Assembly: GCF_000733925.1 (NCBI RefSeq)
Contig: NZ_JPOO01000001.1
Span: 496,001 to 560,000 of the forward strand
From: Arenibacter algicola
GTDB taxonomy: Bacteria > Bacteroidota > Bacteroidia > Flavobacteriales > Flavobacteriaceae
DNA: 64,000 bases
Reading direction: 5' to 3'
In this document: positions 1 to 9,521 of the stretch, one piece after another
Numbering within the stretch: position 1 is the first letter of the stretch
Layout of the letters: each line of letters opens with the position of its first letter
The notes under the pieces: generated by a model
What the model saw: only the letters and a program-made list of their open reading frames with translations
What the model was told of the DNA's origin: nothing
Databases searched by the model: none
Translations under genes and position numbers: made by a program

Positions 1-1182
1 GGAAGGAAGAACTTATCGGTTACATGGAGTTCCATGGAGCAGGATTTGGGACTCGACAATTCTGACTACGCTTCCATCATTTTTGTATATAGTTTGATAT
101 ATACCATTGGGCAATTTGTTAATGGGTACCTGTCCGATACTTTTGGACCCAGAAAGGTGGTAACGGTTGGGTTGTTACTAGCCGCAATTGGAAACTTATT
201 TCTTGGAATGACATTTTCTGCTGGCGTAATTGTTTTTCTTATAGCGGTTAATGGCTATGGGCAATCTACGGGTTGGAGCGGATTAATAAAAAATATGACC
301 CCTTGGTTCAGAAGAACGGAGCGAGGTATAGTTATGTCATGGTGGTCTACCTGTTACGTTACCGGGGGCTTTCTGGCTACTATATTTGCTACCTATGCGG
401 CTTTTGATATGGAGTTCCTTTCAGAGCTTGGTTGGAAAAGGGGTTTCATATTTCCGTCGGTGATTCTTTTTGTTATTGCCATCTTATACCTTCTGTTTAC
501 CAGAAACAATCCTGAAGATGTTGGCCTGCCCAAAATCGTTGAAAACAAGTACGAATTTGAAGGAGGGGCCAAGGCCGAGAAGCTTAAAATATTGGGTCTG
601 TTACTGAGGAATAGTTCCCTATGGATCTATTCCAGCTGCTATATGATCCTAAAGATGACCAGATATGCCTTTCTTTTTTGGTTGCCTGTCTATTTGGAGA
701 AAGCGCTGCACTATGATGTCAGCGATGCAGGTTATATGTCTTCGGTATATGAGCTTATAGGTTTTTTTGGTGTCATCCTAGCGGGTTACAGTTCGGATAA
801 GATCTTTAAATCCAATAGATTTAGTACAGTTGCTATAATGATGATCGGATTGGGTCTTGCCTGCCTAGCCCACCCCTATATGGTTCCTTATGGAAAAATA
901 GCTACAATAATCAGTATAGCCCTTATAGGGATAGCCACTTATGGGCCGGATTCACTTATCTGTACAGCCGGCTCCATGGATGTTGGGGGTACCAAGGGAG
1001 CGGCAATGGCTGCTGGCATTATTAATGGGATGGGGTCTATTGGGCAAATGTTTTCAGGTTTTATTGTAGTAGCCATTAATGAGTATTACGGCTGGGACAA
1101 TCTATTTTACTTTTTTGTTGTCATGTCGTTCATTGGAGGAGGATTAGCGGCCATAAAGTGGAATTTAAAAAGTACGGATTAA
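1..1182 (+). CDS. MFS transporter, organophosphate:phosphate antiporter (GlpT/UhpT) type, 5' partial
   Basis: The frame is open from base 1, so the true start lies before the window; the first ATG at 34 is internal. The first visible residues (G-R-K-N-L) match the conserved Arg-Lys-Asn after helix 1 of the OPA family, where the Arg helps bind substrate phosphate. About ten further hydrophobic helices follow, with the MFS loop motif NGYLSDTFGPRK near the beginning. The likely role is uptake of a phosphorylated organic compound (glycerol-3-phosphate, hexose phosphate or a relative) across the inner membrane in exchange for phosphate. The downstream oxidase, metallophosphoesterase and endonuclease/phosphatase-fold protein on the same strand fit a phosphoester-scavenging role. 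The substrate cannot be told from sequence. Confidence 0.8.
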   Translation, partial: GRKNLSVTWSSMEQDLGLDNSDYASIIFVYSLIYTIGQFVNGYLSDTFGPRKVVTVGLLLAAIGNLFLGMTFSAGVIVFLIAVNGYGQSTGWSGLIKNMTPWFRRTERGIVMSWWSTCYVTGGFLATIFATYAAFDMEFLSELGWKRGFIFPSVILFVIAILYLLFTRNNPEDVGLPKIVENKYEFEGGAKAEKLKILGLLLRNSSLWIYSSCYMILKMTRYAFLFWLPVYLEKALHYDVSDAGYMSSVYELIGFFGVILAGYSSDKIFKSNRFSTVAIMMIGLGLACLAHPYMVPYGKIATIISIALIGIATYGPDSLICTAGSMDVGGTKGAAMAAGIINGMGSIGQMFSGFIVVAINEYYGWDNLFYFFVVMSFIGGGLAAIKWNLKSTD

Positions 1183-1294
1183 ACCAAGAAAAAGCTATAT
1201 CATCTGTTATTTCCAATATCATTTTAATCCAAGTACAAAGGTGAATAAAAATGATTTGGCTACTAAAAATATGCAATAAAAGAAATACGATTCG

Positions 1295-2515
1295 ATGGAA
1301 AAGACCGATTTGGTAATAATTGGAGGCGGCATATTTGGTTGTGCCATTGCCTATTATTTCAGTAAAAACAATCCAGGAAAACAGCTAATGCTCTTGGAGC
1401 GTAACGAGCTTAATAATGCTGCCACAAGTAGGGCAGCGGCCCTTATGACCATGGTAAGATCCAAGCGCTCCTATATTCCGCTGACCATAGAGACTTTTAA
1501 AGTCGCCAAGGAAATGGAAGGGGAACTAGGAGAAACTTTGGACTTTAAGGTGGTGGGTATGATGCATGTAGCAGCAAGCGAAGCCAAGGTAAGGGATCTG
1601 GAAGTGTTAATGGGCATTGCCAGGGAATACGATCAGGAAGCATATTACATTAGTAAGGAAGAGGCCAAGGAAAAAGCACCTTGGCTAAAGGTGGACGAGG
1701 CGTTGAAAATAGGATTTGTTCCCAATGAAGCCTATTGCGACCCTTATATGTTAGGGACTTTTTTTGCCAGATGTGCCAAAAACCGGGGAACTAAAATTCG
1801 CCAAGGGGTAGAGGTAGTTGGTTTAATACATGAGGCCGGTACGGTGAAGGGCGTAAAGACTACTGAAGGGGACATCCTTGCAGAGACCGTTGTGGATGCG
1901 GCTGGTGTTTGGGCACCTCTGTTGGCCGAGGAGGTGGGGGCGGGCCTTCCTATGGCCCCAGTGCGAAGTCAGTATTGGATAACGGAACGCTGCGATCTGT
2001 TTCCCACTAATTCGCCCATGGTCCTTTTACCGGATGCCCAAGCCTATGCCCGACCCGAAGGGGGAGGCCTGTTGTTTGGGATTCGCGAGGGAAAATCGTT
2101 GGTAACTTCACCTCAAGATGTTCCGAAGGATATTACCGATTTCGTTTTCAGTGTCGATGGAGGGATGGACGATCTTTTTGAGAATGGGGAGCGACTTGCC
2201 CGTTTTTTTCCTGCTTTTTACGATATGGGAATCAAATATTATGTGGCCGGATTTTCGGGCTATACGCCAGACTCCCAATTGGTAGTAGGAGAGGTACCGG
2301 GCGTAAAAGGATTCTTTGTGGCCTCGGGGTGTTGTGGTGCAGGGATTTCCGTTGCAGGCGGGGTAGGGCTCGGCATTGCTGAAATGGCAGCGGGAAGGCC
2401 AAACCCCCTCGATTTTTCGGAATTTCAAATTTCTAGATTTGGCAAAATAGATCCCTTTGGGGAAGAATGGCTGAACAAGTGTGCCGCCGCCAGATCCAAT
2501 AAGGTAAGTGGTTAA
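1295..2515 (+). CDS. FAD-dependent oxidoreductase of the DAO (glycine/D-amino acid oxidase) family
   Basis: 406 residues, normal for the family. The N-terminus carries the dinucleotide-binding signature VIIGGGIFGCAIAYY (residues 7-21), followed by an acidic end of the second strand (LLERNE). The C-terminal FAD-contacting segment has the typical ASGCCGAGISVAGGVG stretch. Relatives oxidise amines such as sarcosine, glycine or D-amino acids, or glycerol-3-phosphate, and pass electrons to O2 or a quinone. No signal peptide, so probably cytoplasmic or membrane-associated. It follows the transporter by 112 bp, and the next gene begins 19 bp after its stop (or overlaps it if an upstream ATG is used), so the three are likely co-transcribed. 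An organophosphate or head-group amine is a reasonable substrate guess only. Confidence 0.8.
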   Translation: MEKTDLVIIGGGIFGCAIAYYFSKNNPGKQLMLLERNELNNAATSRAAALMTMVRSKRSYIPLTIETFKVAKEMEGELGETLDFKVVGMMHVAASEAKVRDLEVLMGIAREYDQEAYYISKEEAKEKAPWLKVDEALKIGFVPNEAYCDPYMLGTFFARCAKNRGTKIRQGVEVVGLIHEAGTVKGVKTTEGDILAETVVDAAGVWAPLLAEEVGAGLPMAPVRSQYWITERCDLFPTNSPMVLLPDAQAYARPEGGGLLFGIREGKSLVTSPQDVPKDITDFVFSVDGGMDDLFENGERLARFFPAFYDMGIKYYVAGFSGYTPDSQLVVGEVPGVKGFFVASGCCGAGISVAGGVGLGIAEMAAGRPNPLDFSEFQISRFGKIDPFGEEWLNKCAAARSNKVSG

Positions 2516-2534
2516 ACAATTAAGAAAGTACATC

Positions 2535-3539
2535 ATGCAAAATCAAGAAAAAGGACGTCGTAAGTTCATGGCCAAGATGGGCTTGGGAACTTTGGCTTTG
2601 GGGATGGGTAATGTTGGGGCTTACGCCTTTGCACCTAAAAATGAGATCACTAAAAAAAACAAGGTCAATATTGGTTTTATTACCGATGTCCATCACGGCT
2701 TTTGTGCAGACGGGCTTGAGCGTTTGCAGGTATTTATAAAGGAGGCATCTTCCCGAAAATTGGATTTTATTATTCAAGGAGGCGATTTTTGCTTTGCAAC
2801 GGAAGAAGCCCAGGAGTGTATGGATCTTTGGAACACCTACAAGGGTGAAAAGTATCATGTGCTGGGTAACCATGATATGGACAAGGTTACCAAGAAGGAA
2901 GCCATGGATTTTTTCGGGATGGAGAGTAATTATTATTCCTTTGATAAGGGCGACTTTCATTTTGTGGTAATGGATGGAAATTATATACTGAAAGATGGGA
3001 AATATGAAGATTATGGCAATGCCAATTTTTATATTGATCAACAGAATAGAAGTTTGGTAAACCCGAAACAAATTGAATGGCTAAGGAAGGATTTGGAAAA
3101 AACGGATAAGCAGACCATAATTATTTCCCATCAGGCCTTTGACGAAATTTGGGATGGTTGGTCCTCTCCCAGTAGGTTTGAGGTTAGAAAAGTTATTGAT
3201 GATGCCAACAATAGAACGGATTATCAAAAGGTTATTGCCTGTTTCTGTGGCCACCATCATGTAGACGATCACAGTTATATAAACAATGTGCACTATTTCC
3301 AGATGAACAGCGCCTCTTATTTTTATGTTGGAGAAGGCTATGGCTCCGATGGCAGTAGGGCCATGTACGAGGATTCCATTTTTGCCTTTTTAACCCTGGA
3401 TCCCAGTGGTAAAATTTCAATTGAAGGACGCAAAAGTCAATTCGTACGTCCAACCCCTATGGAAAAAGGCCACCCCGATGCGCCAAGACTTTCCGCATCC
3501 ATTAGTGATAGGAGTGTTGGCTTTAAGAAGAAAGTATAA
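2535..3539 (+). CDS. Calcineurin-like metallophosphoesterase with Tat-type signal
   Basis: The five metal-binding blocks of the calcineurin-like fold are visible in order: D-x-H in FITDVHHG, GGD, GNHD, SHQ, and GHHH near residue 240. The start at 2535 is preferred over the ATG at 2508, which overlaps the previous gene: it puts a twin-arginine motif (GRRKFMAK) about seven residues from the N-terminus, followed by a glycine-rich hydrophobic stretch (LGTLALGMG). That suggests folded export by Tat, as for other secreted phosphatases. The enzyme would hydrolyse phosphomono- or diesters in the periplasm or at the surface. Members of this group include glycerophosphodiesterase-like and purple-phosphatase-like enzymes; the substrate is not determined. 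Confidence 0.8.
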   Translation: MQNQEKGRRKFMAKMGLGTLALGMGNVGAYAFAPKNEITKKNKVNIGFITDVHHGFCADGLERLQVFIKEASSRKLDFIIQGGDFCFATEEAQECMDLWNTYKGEKYHVLGNHDMDKVTKKEAMDFFGMESNYYSFDKGDFHFVVMDGNYILKDGKYEDYGNANFYIDQQNRSLVNPKQIEWLRKDLEKTDKQTIIISHQAFDEIWDGWSSPSRFEVRKVIDDANNRTDYQKVIACFCGHHHVDDHSYINNVHYFQMNSASYFYVGEGYGSDGSRAMYEDSIFAFLTLDPSGKISIEGRKSQFVRPTPMEKGHPDAPRLSASISDRSVGFKKKV

Positions 3540-3571
3540 AATGAGATCTAATTGTAAAATCAGCACTGTAA

Positions 3572-5266
3572 ATGAATCAAGTTTTTTGTAAGTCGTTCCA
3601 AAGTAGAGAGATACTACTGTTCAATTATAAATTAAGGTCATTGACACACGGCCTAAGAGTGCTATTTAGTAGAATTGTTAAGTTCGCTCCCATTCTTATC
3701 ATTTTGCTGATCTGCCAATTGGCAATGTCGCAACAAGCTGTTTTTCAAATGGATTTTGATGACAATAGCTTCGAGGAAAAAATCATTTCTAAAGACCATG
3801 CTATTTATATGGTAGATCTTCAGCAGTCCCAATTTGCAGAGGGCTTGTCCGGTTATGCTCTTGATCTTTCAGCAAACGCCTCATTGAGGAGACCAGTAAA
3901 ATTAAATAAAGGCAGCTTTCCTGTTCTTACCGAACAATCGTCTTTTAGTGTTCAAATCTGGGTAAAAACCTTGGCCAATGCCAAAATGGGGGCCGTTATT
4001 GCTGGAAATAAAAATACCGATAAGCTTTCTAACAGTGGGTGGCAAATATATACCCAGGAGAATGGAGCCTGGGCCTTAAATCTCAGCGATGGGAAGAATA
4101 GATATGACTATAGGCCCACTGCGGAAAGACAAGGAATTAACGATGGACGTTGGCATCAGATTTTATTAAGTATCGATCGTGATAAAGATGAACTTTGGGT
4201 GTATTTTGATGGCAAGAACGTGGCCATATACAATATGCCGGAGTTAAAAGTCTTGGAATCCGAATTGGCCACAGTTATAGGAGGTTCCGATGAAAAATGG
4301 GAATATGGGTCCTATGGGCAATGGAATGCCTTTAATGGCTTTTTGGATGAAATAAAGGTATGGGATTCGGCCATTGATGCCGAAACCGTTGAAAAGTTGT
4401 ACTCCCAATATTACCCAATTTCGGAAAATAATCCATTAGTATTGGACGCCCGACATTTAAAGGTGTTGACCTGGAACATTTGGCATGGAGGAAATAGATA
4501 TGGCAAAGAGGTAGGAGTACAAAGGGTCATCGAAACCATTAAGGCTACCAATGCGGATATTGTTGGACTTATAGAAACTTATGGCTCGGGGGAAATAATT
4601 GCTGATTCCTTGGGCTATTACTTTTATCTGATAAGTTCCAATTTATCTATAATGAGTCGTTATCCGATTACTGAAACCATTAAGATTTTTAAGCCATTTA
4701 ATTTTGGTGGGGTTAAATTAAATATGGGCCCTTCCAAAGAATTAATCTTTTTTGATACCTGGCTGCATTATTTGCCGGATTATAGCAAGAGCATCATAAC
4801 AGAGAATAAAAGTCCAAAAGCCTTGATAGCGGATGAGGAAAATACACGCCAAGGGGAAATAAAGGAAATTTTAAAAGGCATAACACCGTATCTAAAAAAT
4901 ACAGATGAAACCCCTGTAATTATGGTGGGCGATTTTAATATGGGGTCACATCTTGATTGGACAAAGGAAACCAAGGATATCCATTACGGAAAAATAGTGG
5001 AATGGCCAGAGAGTAAGGAAATGTACCTTGCCGGATTTATAGACAGTTATCGTGAATTGCATATTGATCCTTTGTTGGATCCCGGGTTTACATGGACTCC
5101 AAGAGCTGCCACCTCTTCGGACAAATACGGACTCAGGGACAGAATCGACTATATCTATTATAAAGGAAAAAGTTTGAATGTTTTGGAATCCAAAGTAATC
5201 GATTACCACCCTGTTATGTTCCCTTCGGATCACGCAGCTGTTTTTAGTGTTTTTCAATTGAATTAA
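3572..5266 (+). CDS. Secreted LamG-like domain + endonuclease/exonuclease/phosphatase domain protein
   Basis: Two modules. Residues about 90-260 form a concanavalin/LamG-like jelly roll (WVKTLANAKMGAVIAG, DGRWHQILLSIDR, FNGFLDEIKVWD), a carbohydrate- or surface-binding fold. Residues about 285-564 form an EEP hydrolase with its landmarks: TWNIWHGG, the catalytic Glu in GLIETYG, VGDFNMG, DRIDYIY and the terminal PSDHAAVFS. EEP enzymes cleave phosphodiesters such as nucleic acids, sphingomyelin or inositol phosphates. A hydrophobic segment (FAPILIILLICQLAMSQ) is a signal peptide, but with the ATG at 3572 it is preceded by about 37 residues; a GTG at 3659 gives a more normal signal length and may be the real start. 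It begins 33-120 bp after the metallophosphoesterase and belongs to the same putative scavenging locus. Confidence 0.75.
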   Translation: MNQVFCKSFQSREILLFNYKLRSLTHGLRVLFSRIVKFAPILIILLICQLAMSQQAVFQMDFDDNSFEEKIISKDHAIYMVDLQQSQFAEGLSGYALDLSANASLRRPVKLNKGSFPVLTEQSSFSVQIWVKTLANAKMGAVIAGNKNTDKLSNSGWQIYTQENGAWALNLSDGKNRYDYRPTAERQGINDGRWHQILLSIDRDKDELWVYFDGKNVAIYNMPELKVLESELATVIGGSDEKWEYGSYGQWNAFNGFLDEIKVWDSAIDAETVEKLYSQYYPISENNPLVLDARHLKVLTWNIWHGGNRYGKEVGVQRVIETIKATNADIVGLIETYGSGEIIADSLGYYFYLISSNLSIMSRYPITETIKIFKPFNFGGVKLNMGPSKELIFFDTWLHYLPDYSKSIITENKSPKALIADEENTRQGEIKEILKGITPYLKNTDETPVIMVGDFNMGSHLDWTKETKDIHYGKIVEWPESKEMYLAGFIDSYRELHIDPLLDPGFTWTPRAATSSDKYGLRDRIDYIYYKGKSLNVLESKVIDYHPVMFPSDHAAVFSVFQLN

Positions 5267-5335
5267 TTGTCTATTTTTGCTATATTAAATGTCATTGTGG
5301 CAAATTCATGCCTGCAAATGACCAATAGTAGCTAA

Positions 5336-5893
5336 ATGGATGACATTCTAATAAACATAGGTAGGCAATTAAAATTGGCCCGCCAGAAGAGGGATTTGAC
5401 CTTGCAACAGGTGGCAAAAAGAACTGGTGTTAGCGCCGGACTTATTTCTAAGATTGAAAATTTAAGAACCACGCCATCTTTACCAGTGCTATTAAAAATA
5501 ATGCAGACGCTTAGTATAGATCTGTCAGAATTGGACCTGTCATCCAGTGTTACGGGAGATTATATCGTTATCAAAAATGGAACGGGGACCAAAGAAGAAC
5601 GGGAAGATTCCGTTAACCTGGAATATACGCACCTTTTGTCCAGTCCTTCTTCGGATAGTAGTATAAGGGTGTATATTGTTAGTGTTGCTGCTGGAGCATA
5701 TCGAAAGCCAATCTCAACCAACGCCAATGAACTAATTTATGTGCTGGGAGGAAAGGTAAATTATTTGCTTAAAAAGGACAAGGTGCTATTGGAAAAAGGA
5801 GATCTGCTTTATTTTGATGGCTCTATTCCACATGGCGTTTCCAATGAGTTCAATGAACAGGCAACCATGTTGAAAATTTACTTTTTACATTAA
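5336..5893 (+). CDS. XRE-family transcriptional regulator with C-terminal cupin
   Basis: Residues 7-62 are a Cro/CI helix-turn-helix (LARQKRDLTLQQVAKRTGVS, SKIENLRTTPSLPVLLKIM). Residues about 110-180 form a small cupin barrel with the GDLLYFDGSIPHGV strand. The HTH-cupin architecture is that of PuuR-type regulators, which sense a small metabolite in the cupin and control an adjacent catabolic or transport cluster. It lies 69 bp after the LamG-EEP gene on the same strand, so it is the obvious candidate regulator of the upstream transporter/oxidase/phosphatase genes. The ligand is unknown. Confidence 0.8.
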   Translation: MDDILINIGRQLKLARQKRDLTLQQVAKRTGVSAGLISKIENLRTTPSLPVLLKIMQTLSIDLSELDLSSSVTGDYIVIKNGTGTKEEREDSVNLEYTHLLSSPSSDSSIRVYIVSVAAGAYRKPISTNANELIYVLGGKVNYLLKKDKVLLEKGDLLYFDGSIPHGVSNEFNEQATMLKIYFLH

Positions 5894-6296
5894 GGAAGGG
5901 TAAATTTATATCCTTAATTTATTACCTCCCGACAGTTTTTCTGTAACCTGATAGGACTGATTTATTTCCGTAACCCATATAAGGGGTCATTTTCCTGCAA
6001 TTGTTATTATTGATAAGGGTGGACTGCCATGCTTATTATTTGCCAATTCTTACATGCAGACACCATTTTTGTCAGGTTTTGCAATTATATTTTCTAGGCT
6101 AGAAGGCCTTGAAACAAAAATTTTCGAATCCTCTTTAAAAATCGAATTGCGCTAATAGTAAAGGCTAAGGGCGATGTATAGGTTTTATCTATGGTAAAAT
6201 CATATCAACAGTTAAACTCTATATGGAATAATGGGGTATCGCATGGTTATTGTGCAAATAGGGTTGTAAATTAACGTATTAACATAAAAACAATAC
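5894..6296. other. Intergenic region before proC, no gene seen
   Basis: About 400 bp, AT-rich, with stops in all frames. It must hold the proC promoter but no convincing -33/-7 pair, riboswitch or terminator stood out. A TTCGAATCC string near 6124 resembles a tRNA T-loop but lacks the rest of a cloverleaf. Confidence 0.4.
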
Positions 6297-7103
6297 ATGA
6301 AAGTATTAGTAATTGGGGCAGGGAATATGGGATTGACCTACGCGGAATCCATGTCAAAATCAAAACTGTTAAAGAAAAGAAATTTAATGATTTTGGACAG
6401 TTCCCAAGAAAAGACCTTGTCCTTAAAAAAGATTTTACATTTTGAAGTACATGAAAATTTGGAGGATTGTGTGCCCAAGGCAGACTTAATCTTTATTGCG
6501 GTAAAACCTTTCCATAGCGAGGATTTATTTAAGAAGATGAAAGACCTGGTTAAAGAGGGACAGATTGTTATATCAATTATGGCAGGAGTGACTATAAAGT
6601 CCATGCAAGATCAATTGGGACTTCAGAAAATTGTCCGTGCCATGCCAAATTTACCTGCCCAAATTGGGAAAGGGGTAACTTCATATACGGCTTCTAAGGA
6701 AGTCTCAAGAATAGAATTGTTGACCATAGAAAATTTATTGGATACTACAGGGAAGTCTATTTTGGTAAGCTCCGAGAAGTTTATAGATGCCTCCACAGGT
6801 ATTTCTGGGAGTGGTCCGGCCTACGTTTTCTATTTTATGCAGAGCATGATGGAAGCTGCTTTAAAAATGGGCTTTTCGGGCAATGACAGTAAGATGTTGG
6901 TTAGTCACACCTTTGAAGGCGCCGTAGAGTTGTTTAATCAATCCGATCTTTCTCCCAATTCTTGGATGGAAAGGGTAGCCTCCAAAGGGGGCACTACCAG
7001 GGCGGCATTGGATTCCATGGAAGACAATAATGTAAAGGAGCTTATTAAAGAGGCTGCTTACTCCGCTTTTAATCGCGCTGTAGAACTAGGACAAGATAAA
7101 TAG
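6297..7103 (+). CDS. proC: Pyrroline-5-carboxylate reductase
   Basis: 268 residues, the normal length. The N-terminal Rossmann motif VIGAGNMGLTYAES binds NAD(P)H. The family's central signature is present as VRAMPNLPAQIGKGVTSY, and the C-terminal dimer/active-site region contains GISGSGPAYVFYFMQSM and ASKGGTTRAALDSME (the classic ProC signature). It carries out the last step of proline synthesis, reducing pyrroline-5-carboxylate to proline in the cytoplasm. It is the first gene of a tight proC-proB-proA set; only 3 bp separate it from proB, so translation is probably coupled. Confidence 0.95.
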   Translation: MKVLVIGAGNMGLTYAESMSKSKLLKKRNLMILDSSQEKTLSLKKILHFEVHENLEDCVPKADLIFIAVKPFHSEDLFKKMKDLVKEGQIVISIMAGVTIKSMQDQLGLQKIVRAMPNLPAQIGKGVTSYTASKEVSRIELLTIENLLDTTGKSILVSSEKFIDASTGISGSGPAYVFYFMQSMMEAALKMGFSGNDSKMLVSHTFEGAVELFNQSDLSPNSWMERVASKGGTTRAALDSMEDNNVKELIKEAAYSAFNRAVELGQDK

Positions 7104-7106
7104 GAT

Positions 7107-7877
7107 ATGTATAAACAGAGAGTAGTTATAAAAGTAGGTACCAATGTAATGACCAATAAGGATAACAGGATAGTAAAACCTGTCCTTGATCATTTGGTAC
7201 AACAAATAGCAGAATTGTACGAACGCAATATCATGTCTGTTTTGGTTTCTTCGGGATCGGTTATAGCGGGCATGGAGGTAATGGGGGAGAGTCAGATTAC
7301 GGACAAGGCCACAAGGCGACAAGTGTATTCGGCCATTGGACAACCAAGGATGATGCGCCATTACTATAATATATTTCAAGATTATGGAATGAAGTGTGCC
7401 CAAGTGTTGGCAACCAAAAGGGATTTTAACCCTGGGAGCCATCGAGATAATATGATCAATTGTTATGAAGGCTTATTGGCAGAAGGCGTGGTGCCCATTG
7501 CCAATGAGGATGATGCCGTTTCCTTGACCAATTCCATGTTCTCGGACAATGATGAGTTGGCAAGTCTGGTAGCGGAACTTACGAAAGCGGATAAGTTGAT
7601 TATCCTTACCGATACGGACGGATTATTTACAGGACACCCTGATGATAAGGATACCGAAGTAATACAGAATGTAAGCGTGGACCAGAATGTGGAGAAATAT
7701 ATAAAGACCATAGATAAAGGTGAAGCAGAAGGTAGGGGAGGTATGGGCTCCAAGTTGAACATCGCCAAACAGACTGCTTCCAAGAATATCCCGACCTATA
7801 TTGCCAATGGGAAAAGAAAGCGGGTTATTCTGGATATTGTGGAAGGAAAGAGCGTGGGTACCAAGATTTCGGTATAA
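7107..7877 (+). CDS. proB: Glutamate 5-kinase, short form without PUA domain
   Basis: An amino-acid-kinase domain covers the full 256 residues: RVVIKVGTNVMTN at the N-terminus, the VSSGSVIAGM loop, ANEDDAVS, SDNDELASLVAEL and LTDTDGLF. It phosphorylates the gamma-carboxyl of glutamate, the first step to proline. The enterobacterial enzyme is about 367 residues because of a C-terminal PUA domain; this one ends just after the kinase fold (GTKISV), a short form that also occurs in other bacteria, so it is not a truncation by frameshift. It sits between proC and proA with 3-bp and 25-bp gaps. Confidence 0.93.
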   Translation: MYKQRVVIKVGTNVMTNKDNRIVKPVLDHLVQQIAELYERNIMSVLVSSGSVIAGMEVMGESQITDKATRRQVYSAIGQPRMMRHYYNIFQDYGMKCAQVLATKRDFNPGSHRDNMINCYEGLLAEGVVPIANEDDAVSLTNSMFSDNDELASLVAELTKADKLIILTDTDGLFTGHPDDKDTEVIQNVSVDQNVEKYIKTIDKGEAEGRGGMGSKLNIAKQTASKNIPTYIANGKRKRVILDIVEGKSVGTKISV

Positions 7878-7902
7878 CTGAAGCTAACGAAAAATAAAAC
7901 GA

Positions 7903-9105
7903 ATGATATTATTAAATACAGATATTAAGAATAAAGTATTGCAATCCATGATGAAGATTTTGGATAGCAAAAGGAACGAAATAATAGCCGCCAATCAAAA
8001 AGATCTTGATCTTTTTGATAAGGCGGATAGGGCCATGTACGATAGGCTTATAGTGGATGATAAAAAGGTAGACGGAATGATTGCAGCTATACAAGAGGTG
8101 CTGCAACAGCAAGATCCGGTAGGCAAAATAAAATCGGAACAAGCCCTTGAAAACGGATTGAAAATTGAGAATAAAACGGCGCCTTTTGGGACCATAATGA
8201 TTATTTACGAATCCAGACCGGATGTTACCATAGAAGCTGCGGTTTTGGCCTTTAAAGCCAACAATAAAATTTTGTTGAAGGGCGGAAAAGAGGCCGTAAA
8301 CAGCAATATTGTTTTAGAGAAATGTTGGCATTTGGCGCTAGAGGAAAATGGTTTGGATACCCAATGGATCCAACTTCTTCATATGAATAGGGAGGAGACC
8401 CAGGAGTTTTTGAGGAATCCTACTGAAAAGTTGGACTTAATCGTGCCCAGAGGCGGTGAGCGGTTGATCGCTTTTGTTAAAGAGCACGCCAAATGTGCAG
8501 TATTGGTCAGCGGAAGGGGAAATAATTTTCTGTTTGTAGATAAGGATGCGGATTGGGCACAAAGTTTAGAGGTAATCCTCAATGCAAAGACCCAAAAGAT
8601 ATCGGCCTGTAATGCCTTGGATAAAATCCTGGTCGATGTTAATATCGATGATTATTCCAACAAGATAAAGGAGCTCAATGCTATCTTAAAGGAGCAGGGA
8701 GTCTCAGTTGTAGTAGATAGCAAGGTGGCCGAGCTGCTACCTGAAAATACCGTTGTGAAAGAAGACTCTATTTGGTATGAAGAATTCTTGGCCATGAAGT
8801 GTGTGGTTGGGGCAGTAGTGGATTTGGAAGAAGCTGTTCAAAAAATCAACAATTTTTCAGGAGGGCATTCCGCAACCATTATGACTCGAAATAAGCAACT
8901 GGCCATGGAGTTCATGGATCAGGTGGATAGTGCTGCCGTATACCACAACGCCTCTACCAGATTTACGGATGGTGGACAAATGGGTGTTGGTGCGGAACTG
9001 GCAATCAGTACGGACAAACTGCACCATAGGGGTCCACTGGGACTGGAGCAGTTGGTAACCAACAAATATTACGTTTATGGGGATGGGCAGGTAAGAATGT
9101 CCTAA
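7903..9105 (+). CDS. proA: Gamma-glutamyl phosphate reductase
   Basis: 400 residues of the aldehyde dehydrogenase superfamily. Recognisable blocks are IIYESRPDVTIEAAVLAFKANNKILLKGGKEA, VPRGGERLI and the region around the catalytic cysteine (KTQKISACNALDKILV). Near the end, HHRGPLGLEQLVTNKYYVYGDGQVR is the usual ProA tail. It reduces glutamyl-5-phosphate to the semialdehyde with NADPH, and ProA and ProB normally act as a complex. Last gene of the proCBA operon; a strong terminator follows about 37 bp later. Confidence 0.95.
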   Translation: MILLNTDIKNKVLQSMMKILDSKRNEIIAANQKDLDLFDKADRAMYDRLIVDDKKVDGMIAAIQEVLQQQDPVGKIKSEQALENGLKIENKTAPFGTIMIIYESRPDVTIEAAVLAFKANNKILLKGGKEAVNSNIVLEKCWHLALEENGLDTQWIQLLHMNREETQEFLRNPTEKLDLIVPRGGERLIAFVKEHAKCAVLVSGRGNNFLFVDKDADWAQSLEVILNAKTQKISACNALDKILVDVNIDDYSNKIKELNAILKEQGVSVVVDSKVAELLPENTVVKEDSIWYEEFLAMKCVVGAVVDLEEAVQKINNFSGGHSATIMTRNKQLAMEFMDQVDSAAVYHNASTRFTDGGQMGVGAELAISTDKLHHRGPLGLEQLVTNKYYVYGDGQVRMS

Positions 9106-9141
9106 AACTTCCATAGCCCTTTAAAGGGTACAAATATCGGT

Positions 9142-9190
9142 GCGGCGGTCCTAAGGCAATTTCTTGCTTCTTAAAAGGGCCGCCGCTTTT
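9142..9190 (+). terminator. Rho-independent terminator after proCBA
   Basis: The arms GCGGCGGTCC (9142-9151) and GGGCCGCCGC (9177-9186) pair over 10 bp with one G-U, separated by a 25-nt loop and followed by four T residues. Its position directly after proA fits the operon end. Confidence 0.75.
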
Positions 9191-9230
9191 GATTTGGAGA
9201 AGTTTATAAATTTTATAAAACCTACTCTAA

Positions 9231-9244
9231 TAACGTGAGTTCGA
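9231..9244 (+). repeat. Left 14-bp inverted repeat of insertion island
   Basis: TAACGTGAGTTCGA; perfect inverted partner at 12348-12361. Confidence 0.7.
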
Positions 9245-9521
9245 TTTATATTTAATTGTTAATGAGTTATTTATGATAATTTTGTCCGGTCGAGACCCAA
9301 GAAATTTTATTTTCAAGCGGTAATAATGACGTAAATTGGATCATAATCTACCGAATTGCAAAATAATCGTAGTCGGAATAGTGTTATTTACCTGTGTTCG
9401 AGCATGATTTTCAAAAATTTGGAAAGCGAATCTGGTACTCAATTTCTATAATTGATGTCCGTATGGTAGTCTTGCAAGCTTGTTTTTTTTGAAGGCAATT
9501 TGGTTTTATAATCATATAGCT

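Noticed and set aside
2108..2536. 142-codon antisense ORF across the FAD oxidase gene
   Set aside because: No domain, and the opposite frame encodes a full conserved oxidase; treated as a shadow.
6118..6135. TTCGAATCC string resembling a tRNA T-loop
   Set aside because: No acceptor, D or anticodon stems can be formed around it.
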